Below are positions 26,406-34,308 of a stretch of 50,999 nt of DNA, piece after piece (the first letter of the stretch is position 1; every line of letters begins with the position of its first letter). The translations under genes and the position numbers were made by a program. The DNA is from an uncultured Pelagibacteraceae bacterium (GTDB lineage: Bacteria > Pseudomonadota > Alphaproteobacteria > Pelagibacterales > Pelagibacteraceae), in contig CACOGI010000006.1 in the NCBI GenBank assembly GCA_902626725.1, positions 1 to 50,999 of the forward strand. Direction: 5' to 3'. The notes below the pieces were generated by a model. That model was not told the DNA's origin. It made no database searches and saw only the letters and a program-made list of their open reading frames with translations.

Positions 26406-26864
26406 ATGGAATCACTTAAAAATTGGATGAAAGATACTGCAAACATTTTGTTTGATGACAGTAAAAATGATCTTCGTTCTCTTCCAAAAACTGTAAGATT
26501 ACAAATTCTATTAGTATTAAGTTTTATTTGGACAACAGTATTTAGTTTATATGTTTTCTCATATACTACTTTTGTATTTGGTTGGACTGGACTTTTTTTA
26601 GCACATATTGGTTTAATATTTGCTGTTTATCTAACATTCAAACATTTCCATAGAGCAGAAGAAAATTCAGCTAGTGTCTTTAAAACAAAAAATTTTGACC
26701 CCTTTAAAATAATGGTACTCGTCTTTGTGATTGTGTTTATATTTGTTTTTTCTAAAGGAATTGAAGTGTTAACTAGTCCAAACCCATATTCTTATTCAAT
26801 TCCGTATGAAGGGTCTTCAAAATCAGTATTTGAAAAATGGCTGCCTTTTAGTAAAGATAAGTAA
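26406..26864 (+). CDS. Membrane protein of unknown function
   Basis: I do not recognise a family. The 152-residue product has an amphipathic N-terminal part (1-28) and three hydrophobic helices (about 31-50, 55-77, 97-117), followed by a hydrophilic C-terminus with many Ser, Tyr and Pro residues. The last base of its stop is the first of the psiE-like start (TAATG), so both are made together; a shared role in the inner membrane is likely. Confidence 0.75.
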   Translation: MESLKNWMKDTANILFDDSKNDLRSLPKTVRLQILLVLSFIWTTVFSLYVFSYTTFVFGWTGLFLAHIGLIFAVYLTFKHFHRAEENSASVFKTKNFDPFKIMVLVFVIVFIFVFSKGIEVLTSPNPYSYSIPYEGSSKSVFEKWLPFSKDK

Positions 26865-27244
26865 TGGAAAAGATAGCAAAAAATTTACAGTTATTATTAA
26901 TGAGTATTATTTTAATAAGCACTGTTATTGCTGTCGGAATGGAGATTTATAAAATGTTTCAAAATCGATCAGTAACTTTAGCTGATTTACTTTTGATGTT
27001 TCTATATTTAGAAGTTCTAGCAATGGTTAGAGTTTTTTGGAACCAACAATCAATCAGTATTACATTACCGTTATTAATTGCTATTACTGCTTTAGCACGA
27101 TTTATAATTCTTCAAGGAAAAGAAATGGATCCTTCTGCTCTAGTATATGAAGCTATAGCTATAGTTCTTATTGCTGGTGCTATTGTAATCCTAAGACTAA
27201 GACATAGTGATAAATTAGGCTTAAAGAAAAAAAAATCAAAATAG
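26864..27244 (+). CDS. PsiE-family phosphate-starvation-type membrane protein
   Basis: A 126-residue protein with four helices. The motif LADLLLMFLYLEVLAMVRVFW and the ARFIILQGKEMDP segment fit the PsiE family (Pfam phosphate-starvation-inducible E), whose biochemical function is unknown. In E. coli psiE responds to phosphate limitation through PhoB; I could not identify a pho box here. Coupled by one base to the preceding membrane protein gene. Confidence 0.75.
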   Translation: MEKIAKNLQLLLMSIILISTVIAVGMEIYKMFQNRSVTLADLLLMFLYLEVLAMVRVFWNQQSISITLPLLIAITALARFIILQGKEMDPSALVYEAIAIVLIAGAIVILRLRHSDKLGLKKKKSK

Positions 27245-27250
27245 TTTAAT

Positions 27251-28390
27251 ATGAAATTTGAAACCTCAAGGGCTAAGGCCTTAGATAAATTAAATTATTT
27301 TATTGAAAATAATCTCTCAGAATATGCAAAGCTAAGAAATTTTGACTTTGGACCAAAAAATAGATCAAATATTTCTTGTTTGTCTCCATATGTTACACAC
27401 GGAATAATTGATGAGAAAGAAATAATTAAAAAATCAATTAGTAAATTTTCCTTTTCAAAAAATGAAAAATTTATTCAAGAAGTTTTATGGCGTACATATT
27501 GGAAAGGCTGGTTGGAATTAAGACCAAATGTTTGGACGGATTACTTAATTGAATTGAGTAAAATAAGGGATGATTTTAAAAATAACCAGAACTATCTAAA
27601 CGCAATAGATGGTAAAACAAATATTGAATGTTTTAATACTTGGGTAAACGAATTAAAAGATAATAATTATTTACATAACCATACAAGGATGTGGTTTGCT
27701 AGTATCTGGATTTTTACGTTAGAGTTACCTTGGCAATTAGGTGCAGAGTTTTTTATGCAACATCTTTATGATGGAGACGCTGCATCAAATACCCTTGGAT
27801 GGAGATGGGTTGCTGGTGTTCAAACTCAGGGAAAACATTATTTAGCAAGTGAATGGAATATAAAAAAATTCACTAATAATAGATTTAATAATATTCAATT
27901 AAACGAAAATGCTCCACCAAAAGTGTCTGAAAAAACTTACTCAATCATCAAACAAGATTTTAGCAATCCACAAAATATAGAAGATAAAAATCTATTAATT
28001 TTTGAGAATAATCTCTCTTTTGAGATCACTGATTTTCAGGATAATAAATTTAAAAAAATCTATTTAATTTCTAATAAAAATGAAAATAGATCTATCAAGC
28101 TCAGTGAAAAAGTAGTGAAATTTAAATCTTTTTTAATCAAAGACCAAGAACAAAGGTTAAAAGCTAATTCAATTAATACTGAAATCATAGATATAAGTGA
28201 AATTAAAAAAATTGAAAATTGTTATGGTTTATATCCAACAGTAGGTGAAAACTTAGACTATTTAAATAAAAATAATATAAAGATAGATTTTTTATATAGA
28301 AAACTTGATCAGTATTCTTGGCAATATTGTAATAAAGGTTTTTTTAATTTTAAAAATTATATTCCTAAAATAATTTCAACTTTTAATTAA
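27251..28390 (+). CDS. Photolyase/cryptochrome FAD-domain protein with reversed domain order
   Basis: Residues 1-215 match the helical FAD-binding domain of photolyases: EVLWRTYWKGWLEL (about 77-90), LHNHTRMWFASIWIFTLEL, and DGDAASNTLGWRWVAG (174-189), the last being the flavin-contact and electron-transfer tryptophan region. In ordinary photolyases an alpha/beta antenna domain precedes this; here the protein begins directly with the FAD domain. Residues 245-379 look alpha/beta (strands LLIFENN and KKIYLISN) and end SWQYCNKGFFNFKNYIPKI, resembling the usual N-terminal domain. The function could be repair or light sensing. Its 3' end overlaps the opposite small gene by four bases. The FAD domain is secure, the C-terminal reading is inference. 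Confidence 0.8.
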   Translation: MKFETSRAKALDKLNYFIENNLSEYAKLRNFDFGPKNRSNISCLSPYVTHGIIDEKEIIKKSISKFSFSKNEKFIQEVLWRTYWKGWLELRPNVWTDYLIELSKIRDDFKNNQNYLNAIDGKTNIECFNTWVNELKDNNYLHNHTRMWFASIWIFTLELPWQLGAEFFMQHLYDGDAASNTLGWRWVAGVQTQGKHYLASEWNIKKFTNNRFNNIQLNENAPPKVSEKTYSIIKQDFSNPQNIEDKNLLIFENNLSFEITDFQDNKFKKIYLISNKNENRSIKLSEKVVKFKSFLIKDQEQRLKANSINTEIIDISEIKKIENCYGLYPTVGENLDYLNKNNIKIDFLYRKLDQYSWQYCNKGFFNFKNYIPKIISTFN

Positions 28391-28608
28391 AACCACCTGA
28401 ACATTCCAATAATTCCAGCCGTTGCGTAAAAAAATTGTAAAAATAATATTCCTCTATGACCACCTCTATAAGCCCAAATTCCAATTAAGATCGCAGATAT
28501 AAGTAACAAGCAAAAACCAAAAAACTCTATACCAATATTCATAGCTACAAATAATGAATACAATATTGCGGTAATAACCCCTGCCCATTCAAAAATTTTA
28601 TTATTCAT
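28387..28608 (-). CDS. Small membrane protein of unknown function (73 aa)
   Basis: A 73-residue protein with two to three hydrophobic segments (about 8-26, 28-45, 52-70) and a RGGHRGILFLQFFYATAGIIG segment, which I note only as a motif to search. Its start overlaps the amidotransferase stop by four bases, which supports that it is translated. No family recognised. Confidence 0.65.
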   Translation of the reverse strand: MNNKIFEWAGVITAILYSLFVAMNIGIEFFGFCLLLISAILIGIWAYRGGHRGILFLQFFYATAGIIGMFRWF

Positions 28609-29324
28609 AAAAGTTTTTTAAAATTACTATAAAGAATCTTAGAATATTTATTCATATCTGTCATATTATCTTTTGCGGATTGATCAAATTTTTCTAATGC
28701 TCCATCACCCAATTGATCTTCTAAAGCTTTTTTATATTCTGGCACACACCCCCAATCGTTGACCGTTGTATCTTTTATTTCAATGTGAAATTGAATTCCG
28801 TAGGCATGATTTTGATATTTAAAAATTTGATATTTAGTAACTGGTGATGAAGCTAACAAAGTTATATTTTTATTATTCTCTATTCCTTGAACCTCATATG
28901 AATGCCATTGCAAACTTTTAATTTTATCTGGAAACTTGGAAAACAAATTATCTTGATTTTTTTCTTTAGTAAAATTGATATCCATTATACCAATCTCTGC
29001 TGGACTTGATTTTACCACCTTACCACCAACGACCTCACCTAGTAACTGACAACCTAAACAAAAACCTAAATAAGGTTTTTTTAAATCAACTACAAACTCT
29101 TTAATTATTTTTTTTTCTTCAATTAACCAAGGATATTCTTTTTCCATAAAAGTATCCATTGGACCACCCATACAAAACATTCCATCAAATTCACTTAAAT
29201 CATTTGGAATTTTCTCACCTTCGTCTAACTCAATTGTAGTAAGATTTAATCCATCAGCTAACATAAGATCCTTTATGTAACCAGGGTCTTCAATTTTAAT
29301 GTGTTGTAAAATTATTATGTTCAA
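28605..29324 (-). CDS. Class I glutamine amidotransferase (GMP synthase-like domain protein)
   Basis: A 239-residue stand-alone triad amidotransferase. The nucleophile elbow is GFCLGCQLLGEVVGG (Cys near 93), with the catalytic His in YGIQFHIEIKD (about 176) and a Glu at HIE. The N-terminal segment FDGMFCMGGPMDTF is typical of GATase1 GMP-synthase-like proteins that hydrolyse glutamine or act on gamma-glutamyl compounds. No synthetase partner is fused or adjacent. Five bases separate it from the DUF2256 gene, so it belongs to the photolyase transcript. Confidence 0.85.
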   Translation of the reverse strand: MNIIILQHIKIEDPGYIKDLMLADGLNLTTIELDEGEKIPNDLSEFDGMFCMGGPMDTFMEKEYPWLIEEKKIIKEFVVDLKKPYLGFCLGCQLLGEVVGGKVVKSSPAEIGIMDINFTKEKNQDNLFSKFPDKIKSLQWHSYEVQGIENNKNITLLASSPVTKYQIFKYQNHAYGIQFHIEIKDTTVNDWGCVPEYKKALEDQLGDGALEKFDQSAKDNMTDMNKYSKILYSNFKKLL

Positions 29325-29329
29325 TAATC

Positions 29330-29458
29330 TTAACTTAGCTTAGAACACTTCTTAGAACAATATTTTACTCTCTCCCAATTTAATCTCCATTTCTTACGCC
29401 AAACAAAAGGTCTTTTACAAACAAGACAAATTTTTGAAGGAAGATTTTCTTTTTTCAT
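29330..29458 (-). CDS. DUF2256 mini-protein (zinc-finger-like, 42 aa)
   Basis: Reading the minus strand from the ATG at 29458 to the TAA at 29330 gives 42 residues. The body KICLVCKRPFVWRKKW and VKYCSKKCSK has four cysteines (Cys11, Cys14, Cys34, Cys38), a small zinc-binding pattern, and matches the DUF2256 family. The start shares one base with the stop of the photolyase gene (TAATG). I recall DUF2256 genes being neighbours of photolyase-related genes in many proteobacteria; the function is unknown. Confidence 0.85.
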   Translation of the reverse strand: MKKENLPSKICLVCKRPFVWRKKWRLNWERVKYCSKKCSKLS

Positions 29459-30948
29459 TAGTTTGTATTTTGCTTAATAAACTTGTCTGCAGCTGATAAA
29501 ATTAATTTTTTTCTATCAGCTTTCATTTTATCAAAAATTCTAACCATCATAGAGAGTCTTGGATTTTTCAAAAAAAATTTTCTATTACGATCAATAAATC
29601 TCCAATACAGCCCATCCATAATGTTGCACCATTCACCTCTTTTAAAATCCATCATTTTCATAAAATAGCTCGACCCACAAATATATGGTTTGGTAGCAAA
29701 TATTCCTCCATCACTAAATAATCCCATGCCATATAAGTTTGGTACCATAACCCAGTCAGATGAATCGACAAACATTTCCATAAACCATTTGTAAACAATT
29801 GTCGGTTTAATTTCACAAAGATTCATAATGTTTGAAAGTATCATTAACCTTTCAATGTGATGTGACCAGCCATAGTTAACTGCATTATTTATTGCATAGT
29901 CTAGTGGGGGTAAACCTGTAGTGCCATCATACCAGGATTTTTTCATTTTACGACTTTGTTTGAAAAAATTTCTTGTTTCCATCTCGGTAGAAAAATTCTG
30001 ATAAATTCCTCTTATAAACTCACGCCAACCAATTATTTGACGAACATAGCCTTCCAATGAGTTAAGTCTTATTTTATGTTTCTTATGAAACTCAAAAATT
30101 TTTTGAATAATAAAATCTGGAGTGATAAGCCCTAAATTAATATATGGACTTAATGCGCTATGAAACAAAATATTATCTTTTTGATCTACTGCATCTTCGT
30201 AATCTCCAAATAAATTAGATTTCTCTTTGATGAAAAAATTTAAAAGTTTTATTACATCGTTATATTCTGTAGCAAGCCAAAAATTTTTAGTAGTACCTGG
30301 ATGGTCTTTAAATAATTTTTCAATAATTGGTTTTAGTTTTTTAGTATGATTTGTTTCATTAATTTTTGGGAACTTAGGAATTGAAATATTTTTTGGTAAC
30401 TTATTCCTATTATCTTCATCAAAGCTCCACTTCCCACCAATCGGATTTCCATCAGAGCCCATTAAAATTCCAGATTTTTTTCTGACGTCTTTGTAAAAAG
30501 TTGCCATAAAAGGTTTTTTCGATTTGGATAAATATTGTTTAAATTCATTTCTTGAATTTAAAAACATTGGTGTTTGAATAATATTCCATTTTATTTTTTC
30601 TTTTTTAATAAATTGATTAATCTTTTTCTCAAAAAATTTATCCTCAATTTCAAAACTTGAAATTTCATTAATCTTTTTTGAGCTGATAATTTTTTTTAAT
30701 TTTTTTAAATAATCATCTTTAAATTCTTTATCCTCAATTTTAATATATTCTAATTTGAATTTATCTTTTTTTAGATTTTCCGCATGTGAACGCATTGATG
30801 ATAAAAATAGAAGTATTTTTTGTTTATGGTGTTTTTCATAAGTGCATAATTGGTGGTCTTCTGCCATAAAAAACAGGTGGTCTTTTTTGAAGCGGTCTAA
30901 GTATTTTGATGGAAATAATTGATTACCCAGTATAAAAAATAACTTCAT
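29458..30948 (-). CDS. PhrB/cryptochrome-photolyase-related protein, iron-sulfur ligands mostly lost
   Basis: A 496-residue member of the bacterial (6-4) photolyase-like family (FeS-BCP/DPRP). The N-terminal domain MKLFFILGNQLFPS and the middle HSALSPYINLGLITP, GYVRQIIGWREFIRG and NYGWSHHIERLMILSNIMNL are typical. The FAD domain continues with VDSSDWVMVPNLYGMGLFSDGG. In PhrB four cysteines hold a [4Fe-4S] cluster; here the first is Tyr386 (KPTIVYKWF), and the CxxC loop is shortened (MMDFKRGEWCNIMDGLYW), leaving only Cys441. The enzyme probably lacks the cluster. It could repair (6-4) photoproducts or act as a photoreceptor. Coupled to the DUF2256 gene by one base. Confidence 0.88.
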   Translation of the reverse strand: MKLFFILGNQLFPSKYLDRFKKDHLFFMAEDHQLCTYEKHHKQKILLFLSSMRSHAENLKKDKFKLEYIKIEDKEFKDDYLKKLKKIISSKKINEISSFEIEDKFFEKKINQFIKKEKIKWNIIQTPMFLNSRNEFKQYLSKSKKPFMATFYKDVRKKSGILMGSDGNPIGGKWSFDEDNRNKLPKNISIPKFPKINETNHTKKLKPIIEKLFKDHPGTTKNFWLATEYNDVIKLLNFFIKEKSNLFGDYEDAVDQKDNILFHSALSPYINLGLITPDFIIQKIFEFHKKHKIRLNSLEGYVRQIIGWREFIRGIYQNFSTEMETRNFFKQSRKMKKSWYDGTTGLPPLDYAINNAVNYGWSHHIERLMILSNIMNLCEIKPTIVYKWFMEMFVDSSDWVMVPNLYGMGLFSDGGIFATKPYICGSSYFMKMMDFKRGEWCNIMDGLYWRFIDRNRKFFLKNPRLSMMVRIFDKMKADRKKLILSAADKFIKQNTN

Positions 30949-30975
30949 AGTTAAATATAACTAATAAAAATTTTT

Positions 30976-31686
30976 ATGTCAGAAAAATATTTAATCTTTG
31001 GTGCGACAGGTTCTATCGGATCTAGTTTAGCAGAACAATTAGTAAATTCAGGAAAAAGTGTTCATTTGGTTGGTAGAAATGAAAATGAAACAAAAAGAAT
31101 TGCAGAAAAACTAAGTTGTGCCTTTACAATAGCTGATGTTTTAGAAGATGGATTTATACAAAAAATTAAAAATGATATTTCAGATATCAAGGGTATTGCC
31201 TATTGTGTAGGTTCGATAGATTTAAAGCCCTTTAGAATGGTGAATGAACAAGATTTTAATAAATGTATGAAATTAAATCTTTATTCGGCAGTTGAAGCTA
31301 TAAAAGGTTATCAAGAAAGTTTAAAAAAAAATAAAGGTTCTGTTGTTTTATTTTCAACAGTTGCAGCACAACGGGGATTTACTAACCATGCAATTATTGC
31401 TTCTACTAAAGCTGCCGTAGAAGGATTGACAGTTTCTTTAGCAGCTGAATTTGCTCCCAACATTAGAGTAAATTGCATAGCACCAAGCTTAACTAATTCA
31501 AAAATTGCAGAACCGATGTTAAAAAACAAAGCCTTGGCAGACGGTATAGCAAAAGCTCATCCTTTAAAAAGATTGGGTGAAGGAAAAGACTCAGCCTCTC
31601 TTGCAAAATTTCTTATAACTGATGATAGCTCATGGGTAACTGGTCAGATTATTGCAGTTGATGGTGGTAGATCAAAGCTATCATAA
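30976..31686 (+). CDS. Short-chain dehydrogenase/reductase lacking the catalytic tyrosine
   Basis: A 236-residue SDR with the Rossmann motif FGATGSIGSSLAEQL (8-22), Asn101 in MKLNLYSAVEA, Ser127 in LFSTVAAQRGF and the C-terminal VTGQIIAVDGG. The YxxxK motif is changed: Lys145 is kept in IIASTKAAVEGL but the residue four places before it is Ile141, not Tyr. Either His138 or another residue substitutes, or the protein is not a classical dehydrogenase. It is divergent from the photolyase gene with only 27 bases between the starts, and the sugar dehydrogenase follows after one base. Confidence 0.88.
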   Translation: MSEKYLIFGATGSIGSSLAEQLVNSGKSVHLVGRNENETKRIAEKLSCAFTIADVLEDGFIQKIKNDISDIKGIAYCVGSIDLKPFRMVNEQDFNKCMKLNLYSAVEAIKGYQESLKKNKGSVVLFSTVAAQRGFTNHAIIASTKAAVEGLTVSLAAEFAPNIRVNCIAPSLTNSKIAEPMLKNKALADGIAKAHPLKRLGEGKDSASLAKFLITDDSSWVTGQIIAVDGGRSKLS

Positions 31687-31687
31687 A

Positions 31688-32752
31688 GTGAAAAAATATA
31701 TTTATTCAATTTTTATAATTTTAATTTGCACAACTCTTTCATTTGCTAACAATTTAAATTTTGAAAAAATTGTATTTTTAAATAATCCCTGGGGTTCCAC
31801 TTTCATTAATAATAATGAACTATTAATTACAGAAAAAAGCGGGAAAATAAAATTAGTAAACCTTATTTCAAAAAAAATTTCTGAAGTAAGTCACAATCTT
31901 GATTATATAGAGCATGGTCAAGGAGGTTTATTGGACATTCTTTTTAAAAAAAATTTTGTTTATATTTCGTACACTGAAAATAGAGGAGACTGGAAAACCA
32001 GCACTTCGATAGCAAAAGCCAAATTCGATAAAAAGAATTTAAATTTTAAAAATATTTTTCAAGCAAACCCACCTATTGACTCAGGTTATCATTTTGGGTC
32101 AAGATTAGCGATTAAAGACAATTATCTTTTTGCCTCTGCTGGTGAAAGAGGTCAAGGAATGATTGCTCAAGATCCAACTACACACCCAGGGAGTATTATA
32201 AGAATAAATATAGATGGAAGTATTCCAAAAGATAACCCAAAATTTGTAAATAAATCTAATTGGCTGCCAGAAATTTATCAAATAGGTATTAGAAATCCAC
32301 AAGGTCTTACTTTATCACAATTTGATGGGAAAATTTATTTAAGTAACCATGGTGCTAAGGGTGGTGATTGGTTTGGTGAAGCAAAAAAAGGTGAAAATTA
32401 TGGATGGAAGATTTTAGGTTGGGGAGGAAGAAATTATTCTGGTCTTCCAATTGGTCCTAAATGGAAACCTGGCTTTACAAAAGCAATACATTATTGGGTA
32501 CCTTCTATAGCAACTAGTGCAATTTCAATCTACAAAGGTGAAGAATTTAATGAGTGGAATGGACATGCTTTAATTACTTCTCTTAAAGATCAATCATTAA
32601 GAAAATTGATTTTTAATGATCTATCTAATGTTAAAGAGGATATTATCTTCAAAAATAAAATTGGAAGAATAAGGGATATTCAAGTACATCCAAAGAGTGG
32701 AAAAATATACTTCTTGGCAGGAGACAGTTTGTGGTTAATGGAAAAAAACTAA
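31688..32752 (+). CDS. PQQ-dependent sugar (sorbosone/glucose) dehydrogenase-like protein
   Basis: A periplasmic six-bladed beta-propeller of the GDH/sorbosone dehydrogenase family. I choose the GTG at 31688 (VKKYIYSIFIILICTTLSFA is a clean signal peptide); the frame is open to 31652 but that part lies inside the SDR gene. Family motifs are HGQGGLLDI, YHFGSRLAI, PGSIIRINIDG, IGIRNPQGLTL (with the PQQ-site Arg-Asn) and KGENYGWKILGWG. These would oxidise an aldose using PQQ, though many such proteins have unproven activity and PQQ may be scavenged. It overlaps the next gene by 22 bases. Confidence 0.87.
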   Translation: MKKYIYSIFIILICTTLSFANNLNFEKIVFLNNPWGSTFINNNELLITEKSGKIKLVNLISKKISEVSHNLDYIEHGQGGLLDILFKKNFVYISYTENRGDWKTSTSIAKAKFDKKNLNFKNIFQANPPIDSGYHFGSRLAIKDNYLFASAGERGQGMIAQDPTTHPGSIIRINIDGSIPKDNPKFVNKSNWLPEIYQIGIRNPQGLTLSQFDGKIYLSNHGAKGGDWFGEAKKGENYGWKILGWGGRNYSGLPIGPKWKPGFTKAIHYWVPSIATSAISIYKGEEFNEWNGHALITSLKDQSLRKLIFNDLSNVKEDIIFKNKIGRIRDIQVHPKSGKIYFLAGDSLWLMEKN

Positions 32753-33804
32753 TTAAACTTCTATTAATTTTAGTTGGAATTTTTTTTTATAACTGTTTAA
32801 GTATTGCAATGGAAAAACCTTATCATCACTTGCCAGATGGGACTTTTAGAAACCCTGAGGGCTCACCAGAAAGGGACCCTAATGTTAAATGGTCTTATAA
32901 AATTTTTAATCAAGAAAAAAAGAAGCTTGATATGACAGTTCCAAAAGAGCATGTAATCGAAAAAGAAAAAGTTTTATCAGATCTTAAAAAATATCAGAAA
33001 AACGATTATGTAGCATGGATAGGCCATGCCACTTTTTTAATAAAGCTTGGTGAAACAACAATAATAACAGATCCTGTTTTTTCTAAGAACGCTGGTCCTT
33101 TAATATTCGGTCCAAAAAGATTTACCAAGCCAGCTTTAACGCTCGATGAAATTCCCAAGATAGATTTATTTTTACTTACTCATAACCACTATGATCATCA
33201 GGACATGGCCACGATAAGAAAATTTCCTTATAAAAGTACTAAGGTTTTATTGCCGCTTAAACTAGGCAAATATTTTAAAAGATATAATGATGTTAATGAG
33301 ATGGATTGGTATGATGAAATAAAGATTAATGAAAATCTAAAAATTACATTCTTGCCTGCAGTACACTGGTCTAAGAGAAGCCTTTCAGACACAAATAAAA
33401 CTTTATGGGGTAATTTTTTAATCGAATATGATGGAAAAAAAATTTTATTTGCATGTGATACAGGTATTGGAAATATTTATAAGGATATAGGAAATAAATA
33501 TGGTCCAATCGATCTTACATTTATAAATATTGGTGCATATAATTTTTATCCTATAATGCCATACAAGGATAAATCTGTTTATCATACTAACCCTGAGGAA
33601 GCACTAGAGGTAGCACAAAAGTTAAAAAGTAAAAAAGTAATTGGAATGCATTGGGGAACTTTTGTACTGTCCTTAGAGCCTATTATGGAACCTCCGATTA
33701 GATTTAAAGCGAGTGCAAAAAAATATGGTTTTAAAAATGAAGATGTAATAGTTTTTAAAATAGGAGAGTTTGAGTCTTTGAAAAAAATATTAAATTATAA
33801 TTAA
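32731..33804 (+). CDS. MBL-fold metallohydrolase (NAPE-PLD/UlaG-like)
   Basis: A 357-residue metallo-beta-lactamase-fold hydrolase. An N-terminal hydrophobic segment with a Cys (LVGIFFYNCLSIA, about 14-26) may be a signal or lipoprotein peptide. The metal motif THNHYDHQD (150-158) is followed by His in PAVHWSKRS, Asp in FACDTGIGN and His in IGMHWGTF, a full binuclear site. GHATFLIKLGETTIITDPVFS (98-118) resembles N-acyl-phosphatidylethanolamine phospholipase D. The start is GTG, in a 22-base overlap with the sugar dehydrogenase gene. Substrate unknown, a phospholipid or phosphodiester is likely. Confidence 0.87.
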   Translation: MVNGKKLIKLLLILVGIFFYNCLSIAMEKPYHHLPDGTFRNPEGSPERDPNVKWSYKIFNQEKKKLDMTVPKEHVIEKEKVLSDLKKYQKNDYVAWIGHATFLIKLGETTIITDPVFSKNAGPLIFGPKRFTKPALTLDEIPKIDLFLLTHNHYDHQDMATIRKFPYKSTKVLLPLKLGKYFKRYNDVNEMDWYDEIKINENLKITFLPAVHWSKRSLSDTNKTLWGNFLIEYDGKKILFACDTGIGNIYKDIGNKYGPIDLTFINIGAYNFYPIMPYKDKSVYHTNPEEALEVAQKLKSKKVIGMHWGTFVLSLEPIMEPPIRFKASAKKYGFKNEDVIVFKIGEFESLKKILNYN

Positions 33805-34064
33805 CCATCTAATAATTTTTTTTTTGCTTTTTCAAATTCTTCTTGGGTGAGAACACCGTCTTTTAAAAGTTGATTCAATTTTTGAATTTCATCGCTTAAT
33901 TTATCTTCATTATAAAACGACTCATCTGTTTGTGAATTTTCGATATCTTCATTGGCTTTATTTTCGTTTTTGGCCTTAAAACCTTTTCCAATAGCTTTTG
34001 CTCCCAAATATAAAACAAATCCTAAAATCGGAATTACTAAACTAAAAAAAATAATCTTTTCCAT
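33801..34064 (-). CDS. SHOCT-domain membrane protein
   Basis: An 87-residue protein with one N-terminal helix (about 3-23), an acidic linker and a C-terminal short domain DEIQKLNQLLKDGVLTQEEFEKAKKKLL, the SHOCT pattern (helix, GxLT, EEFEKAKKKLL). SHOCT modules are short protein-interaction tails. The 3' end overlaps the opposite metallohydrolase gene by four bases. Three bases separate it from the small membrane gene upstream. Confidence 0.8.
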   Translation of the reverse strand: MEKIIFFSLVIPILGFVLYLGAKAIGKGFKAKNENKANEDIENSQTDESFYNEDKLSDEIQKLNQLLKDGVLTQEEFEKAKKKLLDG

Positions 34065-34067
34065 TAA

Positions 34068-34271
34068 TTAATCCTCATCTTCTTCTCTCCAGTTTTTTTC
34101 ATACATTAACCATGCAGCTAATATTACTGAGAAAGTTCCAATAATCATACCATAATCAAATCCGGTTTGTTGATCATATAGATACCAGCCTAGTTGAGTA
34201 GCACCGATTGGCGGAATTGTAAGTATAGCCATTAATATAGCTATTCTGTAAGGATACTTAGGTTTTTTCAT
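34068..34271 (-). CDS. Small membrane protein of unknown function (67 aa)
   Basis: A 67-residue protein with two helices (about 8-28 and 39-57). The short DQQTGFDYGMI loop and an acidic tail (REEDED) are the only hydrophilic parts. Not recognised; it follows folD after 37 bases and precedes the SHOCT gene by three, so it is at the end of the hemC-folD run. Confidence 0.65.
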   Translation of the reverse strand: MKKPKYPYRIAILMAILTIPPIGATQLGWYLYDQQTGFDYGMIIGTFSVILAAWLMYEKNWREEDED

Positions 34272-34308
34272 AACTCAATGTATCAAATATTATATAATGA
34301 TTTAAATA

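Noticed and set aside
31652..31687. Upstream start for the sugar dehydrogenase
   Set aside because: It would lie inside the SDR gene and put 12 polar residues ahead of a clean signal peptide; GTG at 31688 is better.
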